The notes: generated by a model not told the origin, from the sequence alone. DNA of 64,000 bases from Sphingomonadales bacterium (GCA_006226685.1 SBGG01000040.1:1-64000); one strand, 5' to 3'; positions 52,794 through 63,201 are shown, counted from the first letter of the stretch. Numbers and translations are program-made.

Positions 52794-55463
52794 TTAACCC
52801 AAACGGACCAGCGCCGCCTGCAACCGTTCCGCCTCCGCCGACTTTTCGGCATGGTCGGCCCGCGCCTTCTCGACCGCCTCGGGCTTCGCCTTTTCGACGA
52901 AGCTCGGATTGGCGAGCCGCCCCGCCAGCGATTTCGCTTCCTTCGCGACCCCTTCCAGCGCCTTGGCCAGACGCGCCTTTTCGGCGGCAATGTCGATCAC
53001 GCCTTCCAGCGGCAGCACGAACGTCGCCTCATCGACCACGACCTGCGCCGAACCGCCCGCCGGAGCCGGATCGAACGACCAGCTGTCTATCCGCGCCAGG
53101 CGCGAGGCCGATGCTTTCTGCCGCTCCAGCCGCGTACGGGTCGCCTCCCCGGCGTCCTGCACATGGGCGGTCAGCTTCGCGCCGGGGGTGATGTTGAGTT
53201 CGGCCCGCGCCGCGCGCACTTCGCTCACCAGCCGGATCAGCCAGTCGACCTCCGCCTTCGCCTCGGCGTCCACCACCGCATTCGGGTTCGGCCATTGCGC
53301 GACGATCAGGTCATAAGGACGCTCGCCGAGCGCATGCCACAATTCCTCGGTGATGAACGGCATGAACGGGTGGAGCATGACGAGAATCTGGTCGAGCACC
53401 CAGCCCGCAACCGCCTTCGTCTCCTCATCGATCGATCCCTTGATCAGTTCCAGATACCAGTCGCAGAACTGATCCCAGACGAAATGATAGATCGCATTCG
53501 CGGCTGCATCGAACCGCAGTTCGGCCAGCGCCTTGTCGAGCGCGGCGACGGTTTCGACCACCTCGCCGATGATCCACGCATTAACCGGCTGAGTCGCCGC
53601 CGGGGCTTCGACCGATGCGCTCGCGCCGATGCCGTTGGACATGGCGAAACGGGTCGCGTTCCACAGCTTGGTCGCGAAATTGCGATAGCCCTCGACGCGC
53701 TTCTCATCCATCTTCACGTCGCGGCCCTGACTTTCCATCGCCGCCATGAAGAAGCGCAGCGCATCCGCGCCATAGCGGTCAATGAGGCCGAGCGGATCGA
53801 CCACATTGCCCTTGGACTTGGACATTTTCTGCCCGTCGGCGGCGCGGACAAGGCCATGGAGATAGAGCCGTTTCCACGGCACCTCGCCCATGAACTCGAT
53901 CCCCTGCATCGCCATGCGCGCATCCCAGAAGAACAATATGTCGAAACCGGAAATCAGCAGGTCATTGGGATAATGCTTGGCCAGCAGATCGGTCTTTTCC
54001 GGCCAGCCGAGCGTCGCGAACGGCCACAGCGCGGAGGAGAACCATGTGTCGAGCACGTCGCTGTCGCGGGTCAGCGCCTTGTTGCCCGCCAGCGCCTGCG
54101 CCGCAGCCTCATCCTCGGCGACATAGACAGCACCATCCTCATCATACCATGCCGGTATCCGATGCCCCCACCAGAGCTGACGGGAAACGCACCAGGGCTG
54201 GATATTGTCCATCCAGTTGAAATAGGTTTTTTCCCAGCTCTTGGGGACGATCTCGATCGCGCCGCTCTTCACCGACTCGATCGCCGGTTTCGCCAGCGTC
54301 GCGGCATCGACATACCATTGGTCGGTCAGCCAGGGTTCGATCACCACGCCGGAACGATCGCCATAGGGCGTCTGGATCACGCGATCCTCAGCCTCTTTCT
54401 CATTCCCTTCCTTGTCGGCAAAGGTCACGAGCAGCCCCAGTTCATCGAGCGCAGCCACCACTTTGCGGCGCGCATCGAACCGGTCGAGACCGATATAAGC
54501 CTCGGGAACCAGCCCATCCGCCGTCTGGCAGACATGCGCATCGGCATCGAGCATGTTCAACATCTGCGCGGGGGCAATGCCCGCTCGCTTGCCGACCTCG
54601 AAATCGTTGAAGTCATGCCCCGGCGTGATCTTCACCGCGCCCGACCCCAGTTCCGGGTCGGCATGATCGTCGGCAACGATCCTGATCCGGCGCCCGGTAA
54701 TCGGCAGGACAACCTCCTTGCCGATCACGCTCTTATAGCGTTCATCCTCGCCATTCACCGCAACCGCCATGTCGGCGAGCATCGTTTCCGGCCGGGTGGT
54801 CGCGACGACGATATGATCGCGCCCGTCATCCAGCGTTACCCCATCGGCGAGCGGGTAACGGAAATGCCAGAATTTGCCGAGAACCTCCCGCGTTTCGACC
54901 TCAAGGTCGGAAATCGCGGTCTTGAGGCCGGGATCCCAGTTCACCAGCCGCTTGTCGCGATAGAGCAGCCCTTTATTGTAAAGGTCCACGAACACCTTGA
55001 CGACCGCCCGGGTGAAATGCGGGTCCATGGTGAACTGCTCACGGCTCCAGTCCATCGAGCAGCCGAGGCGACGAAGCTGGCCGGTAATCGTGCCGCCGCT
55101 CTCCGCCTTCCATTCCCAGACTTTTTCGACGAACTGGTCGCGCGAATAGTCGGTACGCTTCTCGCCGCGCGCATTCATCTGCCGCTCGACCACCATCTGC
55201 GTGGCGATGCCCGCATGGTCGGTGCCCACGACCCACAGCGCATCCTTGCCGCGCAGCCGCTCATAACGGATCATGATGTCCTGCAGCGTATTGTCGAGCG
55301 CATGGCCGATATGCAGCGAGCCGGTGACGTTAGGCGGCGGGTTGACGATGGTGAACGGCGCGGCAGCGGGGCGTTCGGGGCGGAACAGGCCACCCTCTTC
55401 CCAATGCTTGTACCAGCGCGCCTCTATGGACGCGGGATCGAATGTCTTGGCAAGTTCGGTCAT
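52794..55463 (-). CDS. valS: Valyl-tRNA synthetase
   Basis: An 889-residue class I synthetase. The HIGH motif lies at residues 51-54 ([15 protein letters not shown]), an editing CP1 domain follows, and [12 protein letters not shown] is the second signature. An anticodon domain and a C-terminal coiled coil rich in Ala/Glu/Lys ([23 protein letters not shown]) complete it. It charges tRNA-Val and edits Thr. Start [10 protein letters not shown] at 55463 was selected over a longer frame because it starts at the usual family N-terminus. Confidence 0.97.
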   Translation of the reverse strand: MTELAKTFDPASIEARWYKHWEEGGLFRPERPAAAPFTIVNPPPNVTGSLHIGHALDNTLQDIMIRYERLRGKDALWVVGTDHAGIATQMVVERQMNARGEKRTDYSRDQFVEKVWEWKAESGGTITGQLRRLGCSMDWSREQFTMDPHFTRAVVKVFVDLYNKGLLYRDKRLVNWDPGLKTAISDLEVETREVLGKFWHFRYPLADGVTLDDGRDHIVVATTRPETMLADMAVAVNGEDERYKSVIGKEVVLPITGRRIRIVADDHADPELGSGAVKITPGHDFNDFEVGKRAGIAPAQMLNMLDADAHVCQTADGLVPEAYIGLDRFDARRKVVAALDELGLLVTFADKEGNEKEAEDRVIQTPYGDRSGVVIEPWLTDQWYVDAATLAKPAIESVKSGAIEIVPKSWEKTYFNWMDNIQPWCVSRQLWWGHRIPAWYDEDGAVYVAEDEAAAQALAGNKALTRDSDVLDTWFSSALWPFATLGWPEKTDLLAKHYPNDLLISGFDILFFWDARMAMQGIEFMGEVPWKRLYLHGLVRAADGQKMSKSKGNVVDPLGLIDRYGADALRFFMAAMESQGRDVKMDEKRVEGYRNFATKLWNATRFAMSNGIGASASVEAPAATQPVNAWIIGEVVETVAALDKALAELRFDAAANAIYHFVWDQFCDWYLELIKGSIDEETKAVAGWVLDQILVMLHPFMPFITEELWHALGERPYDLIVAQWPNPNAVVDAEAKAEVDWLIRLVSEVRAARAELNITPGAKLTAHVQDAGEATRTRLERQKASASRLARIDSWSFDPAPAGGSAQVVVDEATFVLPLEGVIDIAAEKARLAKALEGVAKEAKSLAGRLANPSFVEKAKPEAVEKARADHAEKSAEAERLQAALVRLG

Positions 55464-55563
55464 GGCGCGGGCCTTAACGGGATTTAGAGCGAAATGGAAC
55501 ATTGTAGGACGAGAGAAATCCCGCCCGACGGACACTGGACAGCAGCGGATCGGACAAGAGGCG

Positions 55564-55599
55564 GAAAACGCAAAACGGGGCAAGCGATGCTGCCCCGTT
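55564..55599 (-). terminator. Intrinsic terminator of popZ
   Basis: On the minus strand AACGGGGCA pairs perfectly with TGCCCCGTT (55574-55599, 8-nt loop), followed by TTGCG and TTTTCC. It lies 28 bp after the popZ stop, so valS must have its own promoter. Confidence 0.75.
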
Positions 55600-55626
55600 C
55601 AAGCCGTTAGCGGAACCTGTTCAGCC

Positions 55627-56208
55627 TCAGAGCGAGCGGCCGGTAATCCGCGCAATTTCCTTCGCCACCATGCCTTCAACCAGCGTCGGCAGATTGGCGT
55701 CCAGCCATTGCTTCAACATCGGCTTCAGCATTTCCCGCACCAGCCCTTCCAGCGTATGGTCGCCGGGCGTGGAGGGCGAAACGATCATCGAAGACAGCGC
55801 CGCGAGCGAAGACCGCGCCGCAATTTCACTTTCCACCGAAACGATGGGGCCCTCGGCCGCAGCATCCAGCGATACCGGGGCTTTGACCGCTCGAGTCGTT
55901 GCCTGCTCCTGATGGACCGGTTCGATTTCAGGATCGTCTTCCATGGGATCGATCTCGTCCCCCTTGCCGACCTTCGGCATTTCATCGGTCAGTTCCAGAA
56001 CCTCATCGACATAGGAAGGCGAAACATCTTCGGTCACGCCCGCCATGCTCGCCACCACGGCCTTGCGATGCGATTCACGATCCGATTCGCGGCGATAGCG
56101 CGCTTTTCGCCCTCCCTGCGGATCGGCATTTTCCGCATCTTCAGCTATTATGCGTTTGATGGAGGACAATATCTCCTCCATGGACGGTTCCTTGCTCATG
56201 TCGCCCAT
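55627..56208 (-). CDS. popZ: PopZ-like polar organising protein (DUF2497)
   Basis: A 193-residue acidic protein. The N-terminal helix SKEPSMEEILSSIKRIIAED is the partner-binding region of PopZ. A long acidic, proline-poor linker follows, and the C-terminal oligomerisation helices LEGLVREMLKPMLKQWLDANLPTLVEGMVAKEIARI are the DUF2497 signature. PopZ self-assembles at cell poles and anchors the chromosome origin in alphaproteobacteria. The start at 56208 has AGGTGGG upstream; MSKEP nine bases later is possible. The usual valS neighbour relationship is kept. Confidence 0.88.
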   Translation of the reverse strand: MGDMSKEPSMEEILSSIKRIIAEDAENADPQGGRKARYRRESDRESHRKAVVASMAGVTEDVSPSYVDEVLELTDEMPKVGKGDEIDPMEDDPEIEPVHQEQATTRAVKAPVSLDAAAEGPIVSVESEIAARSSLAALSSMIVSPSTPGDHTLEGLVREMLKPMLKQWLDANLPTLVEGMVAKEIARITGRSL

Positions 56209-56345
56209 CGATAGCCCACCTGTCTCTCGGCCCACCCCATTATGTGGCCGCGCACAATGGCAGTTTATCATAGTGTGTCAAGTTGAAGCAATTCGGTTAA
56301 CCCGATCACCGTGCGGGCGACCGGATCAGGCCCGAAAAAACCGGG

Positions 56346-56981
56346 TCAGAACTGGAATTCGGGACGCTTCACTTCGAAACCCGGCACTTCGGCCATTTCC
56401 ATATCGGCAAGGCTCGCAAAACCGATCACATCATTCACCTTGCGCCCAGATACCAGCCGGGTGACGCCGCGCTCCACCAGACCCATGGCAACATGGCCGC
56501 CTTCGGTGAGCTGGGCTGTCAGCGCCGCCGGAAATTCCGGCACGACGCCATCGATGACAATCGCATCATAGGGCGCACCTGCCGCATAGCCCTCGACTCC
56601 CTTGCCCTGCACCCAGGTCACGCCTTCCTGCAGGGCCTCGGGACGCTCATCCTCGCTGACGACCGTCACATCCACGCCCATCGTATCGAGCAGCGCGGCG
56701 CTATAACCGGTCGCATCGCCCAGCAACAGCACCTTGTCGCCTTCGCCGATCTCGGCGATGGTCAGCAGGCGCCCGGTGGCCAGCGGCGGATTGATCGAAC
56801 GGCCGTTGCCAAGCGGAACCGGGCGATCGATATAAGCGGATGCGCGCCGGTCTTCAGGCAGGAAATCCTCGCGCGGCACGCTCGACATAGCGGCAATCAC
56901 GGCACCATCATTGACATCGCTGGTCCGAAGCTGGCTCAGCACCATGGCCTCGCGCATCGCCGCAAAATCAACCTGACCCAA
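56346..56981 (-). CDS. pcm: Protein-L-isoaspartate O-methyltransferase family protein
   Basis: About 211 residues of the PCMT family. REAMVLSQLRTSDVNDGAVIAAMSSVPREDFLP is followed by the SAM-binding core with VLLLGDATGYSAALLDTMG and AIVIDGVVPEFP. It repairs isoaspartyl residues or, as a divergent alphaproteobacterial member, has an unproven role. A TTG at 56981 preceded by GGGAGG is taken as start; an ATG at 57008 gives nine more residues and an internal ATG at 56957 is also possible. It precedes popZ on the same strand. Confidence 0.85.
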   Translation of the reverse strand: MGQVDFAAMREAMVLSQLRTSDVNDGAVIAAMSSVPREDFLPEDRRASAYIDRPVPLGNGRSINPPLATGRLLTIAEIGEGDKVLLLGDATGYSAALLDTMGVDVTVVSEDERPEALQEGVTWVQGKGVEGYAAGAPYDAIVIDGVVPEFPAALTAQLTEGGHVAMGLVERGVTRLVSGRKVNDVIGFASLADMEMAEVPGFEVKRPEFQF

Positions 56982-57047
56982 ATTCGCCTCCCGAATCACC
57001 GCGCCCAATGCGCGCTTAAAGACCGATATACAGGCCCTCTAGGGTCA

Positions 57048-57075
57048 AAACCCGATCAGGACAAGGATCGGGTTT
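57048..57075 (-). terminator. Hairpin downstream of the hydroxybutyrate dehydrogenase gene
   Basis: AAACCCGATC (57048-57057) pairs perfectly with GATCGGGTTT (57066-57075). On the minus strand it follows the dehydrogenase stop and is itself followed by TTTTGACCC, a weak T-tract. The adjoining TAGGGTCAAAACCC (57040-57053) differs by two bases from the TIR-A tip, so the hairpin may be a relic of such an element. Confidence 0.5.
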
Positions 57076-57151
57076 CCACCGCACGACGCCTTTCGACATG
57101 GAGGGCGCCCGCCGGGCTATTCATCCGGACCGGCCGCGCTCTCCTCGCCCA

Positions 57152-57949
57152 TCACTGCGCGGTCCAGCCCCCGTCAACCGAGATATTGCTCCCGGTGATG
57201 TTGGCCGCCGCATCTCCGCACAGGAACAGCGCGACCGCCGCAACCTGCTCCACGGTAACGAACTGCTTGGTCGGTTGCCCGGCGAGCAGCACATCGTTCA
57301 TCACCTGCTCGCGCGTCATGTTGCGCGCCTTCATCGTGTCCGGGATCTGCTTTTCGACCAGCGGGGTCCAGACATAGCCGGGCGAAATACAGTTGGCGGT
57401 CACGCCGAAGGTCGCCAGTTCCAGCGCGATCGTCTTGGTGAACCCGGCAATGCCGTGTTTCGCGGTGACATAGGCGCTCTTGAACGGCGAAGCGATCAGC
57501 GAGTGAGCCGAGGCGGTCTGGATGATCCGGCCCCATTTCTTTCCCTTCATATAGGGGACAGCCAGCCGCGTGGTATGGAATGCACTGTTCAGGTTGAGCG
57601 CGATGATGAGATTCCACTTGTCGAGCGGGAATTCCTCGACCGGAGCCACATGCTGCATCCCCGCATTATTGATGAGAATATCAACGCCGCCGAAAACACT
57701 GGCGGCCTCATTCATCATCGCTTCGATCTCTTCGACCTTTGTCAGGTCATGCCCCAGATAAATTGCTTTTGCGCCGCTCGCTGCCTCCAGCCCCTGACGC
57801 TCCTGCTCGATCGCATCCTTGTCGCCGAAACCGTTGATGACGACATTCGCCCCTGCCTCGGCCAGCGTCTTCGCATAAGCAAGGCCGATGCCGGAGGTCG
57901 AGCCGGTGATGAGCGCTGTCTTGCCTGCAAGGCTTTGGACTTGGGTCAT
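57152..57949 (-). CDS. bdhA: 3-hydroxybutyrate dehydrogenase (SDR)
   Basis: A 265-residue short-chain dehydrogenase. The cofactor motif TGSTSGIG lies at residues 14-21, NNAG at the usual position, catalytic Ser in QTASAHSL and the YVTAKHG Tyr/Lys pair. The C-terminus reads TGSNISVDGGWTAQ. Sequence details such as CISPGYVWTPLVEKQIP match 3-hydroxybutyrate dehydrogenases. It oxidises 3-hydroxybutyrate to acetoacetate in PHB or ketone use. It overlaps the upstream patatin lipase gene as ATGA. Confidence 0.88.
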   Translation of the reverse strand: MTQVQSLAGKTALITGSTSGIGLAYAKTLAEAGANVVINGFGDKDAIEQERQGLEAASGAKAIYLGHDLTKVEEIEAMMNEAASVFGGVDILINNAGMQHVAPVEEFPLDKWNLIIALNLNSAFHTTRLAVPYMKGKKWGRIIQTASAHSLIASPFKSAYVTAKHGIAGFTKTIALELATFGVTANCISPGYVWTPLVEKQIPDTMKARNMTREQVMNDVLLAGQPTKQFVTVEQVAAVALFLCGDAAANITGSNISVDGGWTAQ

Positions 57950-59094
57950 GCTTTCTTCTCCTTGAGATGGTCTGGCCGATCGAGATCGAAGGTCGCGGTC
58001 GATCCGTCCAATATATTGCTGGCGATCAGGTCGCCTTTGTGCATCACGCCGTCCACCGCTTCCATGCCCTGCATCCAGTGATCGAGCATGGTGGAGCGTG
58101 AAAATTCGAAATCGCGCGCACCGCTTTCCCAGGCGCGGCTGCGATAAATCAGGTGAACGATGTTGAGCGCACCTTCATTTATCATTCCACGCAGACGCAC
58201 GACATCCGGGTCGCCGGCCATCTCCGGCGGCAGCTTGTCGAGCACCCGCCGGATCGCATGATGTTCCATACGGCTGCGCAGATAGCTGTCCGTCACATGC
58301 CGGGTGCGGCTCGAATATTGAATATCCTTCTGCCGTGACCAGACATCGGTCAGCTCCCGCGGCATCGGCCCCTCCGCCGGGAACAGATCGACCTGAAAGA
58401 CCAGCATGTCATCATCACATTGATGATCGACAACATGGGCCAGCGGCGTGTTCGAGACGATGCCGCCGTCCCAATAATGGCGACCGTCTATTTCTATGGG
58501 CGGGAGGCCCGGCGGCAGCGCGCCCGACGCCATGATATGACGCACATCGATCCGGCCATCGCGATGATGCTCGCCACCGGGGCCGCGCGTATCGAAATAA
58601 ACGAAATTGCCGCTCTCGACATCGACCGCTCCGACCGAAAGCCGCACCGGCCCGTCATTCAACAGATCCCAGTCGATCAGGTCGTTGAGGGTTTCGGCGA
58701 GCGGCGACGTATCATACAGGCTGATCGCTTCCTTCGTCCCCATCGGCTGCAGAAAATTGGGCAGGCTGTGCGGACGGAAAAACCCCGGCACGCCGAAAGC
58801 CGCGACCACACTTGCGGCGGCGAGATGGGCCGCCTCACGAATATGGTCATTTTCCAGCAGCCAGAAATTGGGCATGCCGCCGCTGACCTTGTTCCAGAAG
58901 GCGCGTAGCTTTGCCAGCCGTTGCTCCGGGGGGTTGCCGGCGATAATCGCGGCGTTGACCGCACCGATCGAAATACCCGCGACCCAGTCGATATCGACAT
59001 CGAGCGCGGCAAGCTGCTCATAGACGCCAGCCTGAAAAGAACCGAGTGCGCCGCCGCCTTGCAACACAAGCACGACATGGTCGGGAAGAGGCAT
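57946..59094 (-). CDS. Patatin-like phospholipase with DUF3734-type C-terminus
   Basis: About 382 residues. The oxyanion motif is LVLQGGGALGSFQAGVYEQL, the nucleophile serine is in the elbow GISIG, and the catalytic Asp is in WDGGIVSN. The C-terminal part after about residue 270 is the DUF3734-like extension seen in bacterial patatins. The upstream ATG at 59139 gives 15 basic residues with no ribosome site, so MPLPDHVVLVLQ at 59094 is preferred. Translational coupling to 3-hydroxybutyrate dehydrogenase suggests a role around lipid or polyhydroxybutyrate granule breakdown, which is inference. Confidence 0.85.
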   Translation of the reverse strand: MPLPDHVVLVLQGGGALGSFQAGVYEQLAALDVDIDWVAGISIGAVNAAIIAGNPPEQRLAKLRAFWNKVSGGMPNFWLLENDHIREAAHLAAASVVAAFGVPGFFRPHSLPNFLQPMGTKEAISLYDTSPLAETLNDLIDWDLLNDGPVRLSVGAVDVESGNFVYFDTRGPGGEHHRDGRIDVRHIMASGALPPGLPPIEIDGRHYWDGGIVSNTPLAHVVDHQCDDDMLVFQVDLFPAEGPMPRELTDVWSRQKDIQYSSRTRHVTDSYLRSRMEHHAIRRVLDKLPPEMAGDPDVVRLRGMINEGALNIVHLIYRSRAWESGARDFEFSRSTMLDHWMQGMEAVDGVMHKGDLIASNILDGSTATFDLDRPDHLKEKKA

Positions 59095-59259
59095 AGGCGC
59101 CTTAGCGCGGCGTCGAAAACTGTGCCGTGAGTGTTCCATTGTGCGGTGCGATATACGCCTTCTCCACTCCTTGATCCATAGCCAAAGGTAAAGTTACAGC
59201 CCTTTTTCTGGTCAAGCCCCGCCTGCTCGCTTAAGAGATTCGCGGAAAGGATTGGAGCG

Positions 59260-60162
59260 ATGCGCCTCGACGACGAACAGGAAAGCAGCAATTACGAGAT
59301 TCAGACCGGTCGTTCCGGCGGGATTGGCGGCGGCCTCGGCGGCGGCAATCTGCTCGGCATGTTGCTGCCGCTCGTCGGGTCCAGATTCGGATGCGGCGGA
59401 ATCGCCGTCGTCCTCATCCTGATGGCGGTAATGGGCGGCGGGCTCAATCTGGGATCGCTCACCGGGCTTCAGGATGGCGGTGTCACTCCTCACCAGCAAA
59501 GCCAGAGCCCTGCCGGATCGACAGAGCTCACCGATATTCAGCGCATCTCGCTCAAGGTATTGGGATCGACCGAGCGGCGCTGGCAGGAGATTTTCGCGGC
59601 GGAGGGCCAGACCTACCCACCGCCCACGCTGGTCTTCTACAGCCGCAACGGCATGTCGGGATGTGGGGCGGCGCAATCGGCCATGGGACCATTCTACTGC
59701 CCGGCGGATCGGAAAATCTATCTCGACACCGACTTTTTCAATGAAATGAAAACCCGGTTCAACGCACCGGGTGATTTCCCGATCGGCTATATCATTGCCC
59801 ATGAGGTCGGCCACCATATCCAGACGGTCACCGGCCTCTCCGACAAGGTCCGCAAGGCGCAGCAGCGTGCCAGCGAGGCCGAAGGCAATACATTGCAGGT
59901 CCGCATGGAGTTGCAGGCGGATTGCTATGCCGGCGTCTGGGCGGCCCGCGACCAAAATTTGATGGAACCAGGCGATCTGGAGGAAGGCATGCGCGCGGCC
60001 CATGCGATCGGCGATGATACGCTGATGCAGCAGGCGGGACGTGCGCCGGTCGAGAGCATGTTCACCCATGGCTCCTCCGAACAGCGTATGCGATGGCTGA
60101 AAAAGGGACTGGATACGGGCAATCCGGCCGCCTGCGACACTTTCGCGGCAAGCACCATCTGA
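59260..60162 (+). CDS. Neutral zinc metallopeptidase (YpfJ/KPN_02809 family)
   Basis: A 300-residue protein with a Gly-rich cytoplasmic N-terminus (residues 19-30), one membrane helix (about 46-62) and a catalytic domain. The zinc site is HEVGHH (His181, Glu182, His185), followed downstream by ELQADCYAGVWA with the third-ligand region. Family members are membrane-anchored peptidases of unknown substrate. The start has GGAAAGGATTGGAG upstream. It is a lone gene between divergent and convergent neighbours. Confidence 0.88.
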   Translation: MRLDDEQESSNYEIQTGRSGGIGGGLGGGNLLGMLLPLVGSRFGCGGIAVVLILMAVMGGGLNLGSLTGLQDGGVTPHQQSQSPAGSTELTDIQRISLKVLGSTERRWQEIFAAEGQTYPPPTLVFYSRNGMSGCGAAQSAMGPFYCPADRKIYLDTDFFNEMKTRFNAPGDFPIGYIIAHEVGHHIQTVTGLSDKVRKAQQRASEAEGNTLQVRMELQADCYAGVWAARDQNLMEPGDLEEGMRAAHAIGDDTLMQQAGRAPVESMFTHGSSEQRMRWLKKGLDTGNPAACDTFAASTI

Positions 60163-60187
60163 AGCCAGCTTCTATTGCAGGTTGAGC

Positions 60188-60245
60188 TAGGGTCAGGATC
60201 GCCATTTGGACGCCTCAACGGCGCCAATAACGGGTCCTGACCCTA
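60188..60245. mobile_element. 58-bp minimal TIR-A element
   Basis: The tips TAGGGTCAGGA (60188-60198) and TCCTGACCCTA (60235-60245) are perfect 11-bp inverted repeats around only 36 bp. From about 60198 to the right end it matches the partial element ending at 194 with few changes, so it looks like an internally deleted copy. TA flanks both ends. It lies 25 bp after the metallopeptidase stop. Confidence 0.72.
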
Positions 60246-60698
60246 AGGAAAGGCAGCTTGTCGCGCTGCACAGCACGGCCGGTTGAAACGGGCCAACAAC
60301 GAGCGCGATAATCGCCGTTTCGGTTCATCGGCACAGGTCTTGGATATCCGACGGCCGTCGGGCAAGTGCGCCGATAGCGAACTCATCCTTCTGCGCCGCA
60401 GATATTTAATCACCATAAGAGGGGGGGGATCATCGGCACGCGACCCGAAAGCGACACAGCTTCTTGCCGATGATCCTTGCCGCATCGCCTCGTGGGCTCC
60501 GGGAAGACATATTCAGGAAGCAGCGCAGATAAGGGCGGGTCATAAAATCGTCATGTCCCGCACATGGGGGACAGCGACCGCAGCATGGCCGGAACATTTC
60601 CAAACCCGATGGACACATCGGGCACTCCGAAAGGCAGAAGCATGCAGTCTGCCGCCGATCCGAACAAAACCGGACAAGCCCCGGTAACATCATTACAG
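60246..60698. other. Intergenic stretch without supported gene
   Basis: About 450 bp between the small element and the pnp terminator. An open frame at 60283-60687 lacks a recognisable protein, ribosome site and typical codon pattern. A run of G (about 60421-60428) is the only local oddity. I see no RNA gene or promoter here that can be supported. Confidence 0.5.
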
Positions 60699-60733
60699 GA
60701 AAAGGGCCGCCCGGAATAATCCGAACGGCCCTT
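60699..60733 (-). terminator. Intrinsic terminator of pnp
   Basis: AAGGGCCG (60702-60709) pairs with CGGCCCTT (60726-60733), with an inner CGGA/TCCG stem, and is followed on the minus strand by TTCC. It lies 26 bp past the pnp stop. Confidence 0.75.
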
Positions 60734-60759
60734 CCCTCACTATCTTTGCCCGGAGGCGA

Positions 60760-63066
60760 TCAATCCTGCGTCAGGAAATCCGGCAGGCCGCCCGGCGCAT
60801 CACCATCGTCATCGCCCGAACGCTCCTTGCGCGGTCCGCGATCACGGTCGCCGCGACCACCGCCACGACGACGGTCACCCCGGTCGCCGCGACCACCCCG
60901 GTCGCCCCGGTCACCACGATCACCCTTGTCGCCGCGCGATTCCCGCGGAGGACGGGTATCCTCCAGCTCCTCACCGGTTTCCTGATCGACGACGCGCATC
61001 GACAGGCGAACCTTGCCGCGACCGTCGATCTCGAGCACCTTGACCTTGACCTCCTGCCCTTCGGACACGACGTCGGTCGGCTTCTCGACCCGCTCATTCT
61101 TCATCTCGGACACATGGACGAGACCGTCACGGCCGCCCATGAAGTTCACGAACGCGCCAAAATCGACGATGTTCACGACCTTACCGGTATAGATCTTGCC
61201 AACTTCCGGTTCCTCGACAATGCCGAGAATCCAGGCCTTGGCCGCCTCGATCTGGTTGATGTCGGACGAGCTGATCTTGATGACGCCATCATCATCGATA
61301 TCGACCTTCGCGCCGGTTTCGGCGACGATCTCGCGAATTACCTTGCCGCCGGTGCCGATAACGTCACGGATCTTCGACTTATCGATCTGCATCGTCTCGA
61401 TACGCGGAGCGTGGGCCGAAAGCTCACCGCTCACATCACCGATCGCCTTCTTCATCTCGCCAAGAATATGCGCGCGGCCTTCCTTCGCCTGAGCGAGAGC
61501 CTGCCGCATGATTTCCTCGGTGATACCGGCGATCTTGATGTCCATCTGAAGGCTGGTGATGCCTTCTTCCGTACCCGCGACCTTGAAATCCATATCGCCC
61601 AGATGATCCTCGTCACCGAGAATGTCGCTGAGTACCGTGAAGTCCTTGCCTTCAAGGATCAGGCCCATAGCGATACCCGAAACCGGGCGCTTCAACGGAA
61701 CGCCGGCATCCAGCATCGAGAGGCAGCCGCCGCACACCGTCGCCATCGACGAGGAGCCGTTGGACTCGGTGATGTCGGAGAGCACGCGGATCGTGTAGGG
61801 GAACTCTTCCTTGGTCGGCAGCACCGGATGCAGCGCGCGCCAGGCGAGCTTGCCATGGCCGACTTCGCGGCGACCCGGAGCACCGAAACGGCCCACTTCA
61901 CCGACCGAATAGGGCGGGAAGTTGTAATGGAGCATGAAGCTCTCATAACGCAGACCGTCAAGACCATCGATCATCTGCTCGGCATCCTTGGTGCCCAGCG
62001 TGGTGGTGCAGATCGCCTGCGTCTCGCCACGGGTGAACAGCGCCGAACCATGGGTACGCGGCAGGAAGCCGACCATCGATTCGATCGGGCGCACCTGCGT
62101 GGTGGTGCGGCCGTCGATACGCTGGCCATCCTTCAGGATCGCGGTGCGGACGATTTCCGCTTCCAGCTTCTTGGTGATCTTGATCGCAGTCATCAACGTC
62201 TGGCCATCGACGCCCTGCCCTTCATAATGGGCCTTCACGCGATCACGTGCGGAATTGAGCGCGTTGGAACGGGCCTGCTTGTCGGTCAGTTTGTAGGCCG
62301 CAGCGATATCGTCGCCGACCATCGACTTGATATAGGCCTTCATCTCGGCCGTATTGTCGGAAAGGTCGATTTCCCACGGTTCCTTCGCCGCCTTTTCGGC
62401 GAGCGCAATGATCGCGTCGATCACCTTCCTCGATTCGGCATGGGCGAACATGACCGCGCCCAGCATCTCATCCTCGGTCAGTTCCTTGGCCTCGGACTCG
62501 ACCATCATCACCGCATCCTGCGTCGCGGCAACGACGAGGTCGAGACGGCCCTCGGCGGCTTCGGAAAGCGACGGGTTGAGCTGATACTCGCCATCCTTGA
62601 AGCCGACGCGCGCAGCGCCGATCGGCCCCATGAACGGAACGCCCGAAATGGTAAGCGCGGCCGAGGCCGCCACCATCGCGACGATATCGGGCTCGGTCTC
62701 GCCGTCATAGCTCATCACCTGGGCGATGACGTTGATTTCGTTGTAGAAACCTTCGGGGAACAGCGGGCGCACCGGGCGATCGATCAGGCGGGAAACCAGC
62801 GTTTCCTTCTCCGTCGCGCCGCGCTCACGCTTGAAAAAGCCGCCGGGGATACGACCGGCAGCGGAATATTTTTCCTGATAGTGAACGGTGAGCGGGAAGA
62901 AATCCTGCCCTTCCTTCACCGACTTGGCCGCCGTGACCGCGCACAGCACCACCGTTTCGCCATAGGTCGCGAGTACCGCGCCATCGGCCTGACGGGCGAC
63001 ACGGCCCGTTTCGAGAGTCAGCGTCTTGCCGCCCCACTCGATTTCCACTTTCTTCACATCGAACAT
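60760..63066 (-). CDS. pnp: Polyribonucleotide nucleotidyltransferase (PNPase)
   Basis: A 768-residue PNPase. It has two RNase PH domains with [31 protein letters not shown] and [32 protein letters not shown] (active-site acidic residues), a KH domain with [26 protein letters not shown], and an S1 domain with [29 protein letters not shown]. It degrades RNA 3'-5' by phosphorolysis. The start [11 protein letters not shown] at 63066 is preferred to an in-frame ATG five codons earlier. After S1 there is a long Arg-Gly-Asp-rich tail (about residues 705-758), longer and more repetitive than usual. Confidence 0.97.
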   Translation of the reverse strand: MFDVKKVEIEWGGKTLTLETGRVARQADGAVLATYGETVVLCAVTAAKSVKEGQDFFPLTVHYQEKYSAAGRIPGGFFKRERGATEKETLVSRLIDRPVRPLFPEGFYNEINVIAQVMSYDGETEPDIVAMVAASAALTISGVPFMGPIGAARVGFKDGEYQLNPSLSEAAEGRLDLVVAATQDAVMMVESEAKELTEDEMLGAVMFAHAESRKVIDAIIALAEKAAKEPWEIDLSDNTAEMKAYIKSMVGDDIAAAYKLTDKQARSNALNSARDRVKAHYEGQGVDGQTLMTAIKITKKLEAEIVRTAILKDGQRIDGRTTTQVRPIESMVGFLPRTHGSALFTRGETQAICTTTLGTKDAEQMIDGLDGLRYESFMLHYNFPPYSVGEVGRFGAPGRREVGHGKLAWRALHPVLPTKEEFPYTIRVLSDITESNGSSSMATVCGGCLSMLDAGVPLKRPVSGIAMGLILEGKDFTVLSDILGDEDHLGDMDFKVAGTEEGITSLQMDIKIAGITEEIMRQALAQAKEGRAHILGEMKKAIGDVSGELSAHAPRIETMQIDKSKIRDVIGTGGKVIREIVAETGAKVDIDDDGVIKISSSDINQIEAAKAWILGIVEEPEVGKIYTGKVVNIVDFGAFVNFMGGRDGLVHVSEMKNERVEKPTDVVSEGQEVKVKVLEIDGRGKVRLSMRVVDQETGEELEDTRPPRESRGDKGDRGDRGDRGGRGDRGDRRRGGGRGDRDRGPRKERSGDDDGDAPGGLPDFLTQD

Positions 63067-63201
63067 CGATTTTCCTTCCACCCACTGCGCCCTATTGCGC
63101 GGCGGGGCTTACAGATGCGGACAAGGCCGGTCCGCAGCGGCACGGAGGCAGTCTTTTCGCCCCCTGGACAGGACCATGCCGGATTGCATGACCTCTGAAT
63201 C

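Noticed and set aside
52660..52797. Possible 45-residue protein before valS
   Set aside because: Composition looks protein-like, but there is no ribosome site and it overlaps the convergent valS stop.
52851..55487. 878-codon open frame opposite valS
   Set aside because: Antisense shadow of a certain valS, with atypical Arg/His/Ile composition and no motif.
60283..60687. 134-codon open frame after the metallopeptidase
   Set aside because: No ribosome site, motif or typical composition; treated as non-coding.
61114..63198. 694-codon open frame opposite pnp
   Set aside because: Antisense shadow of pnp; no ribosome site or domain.
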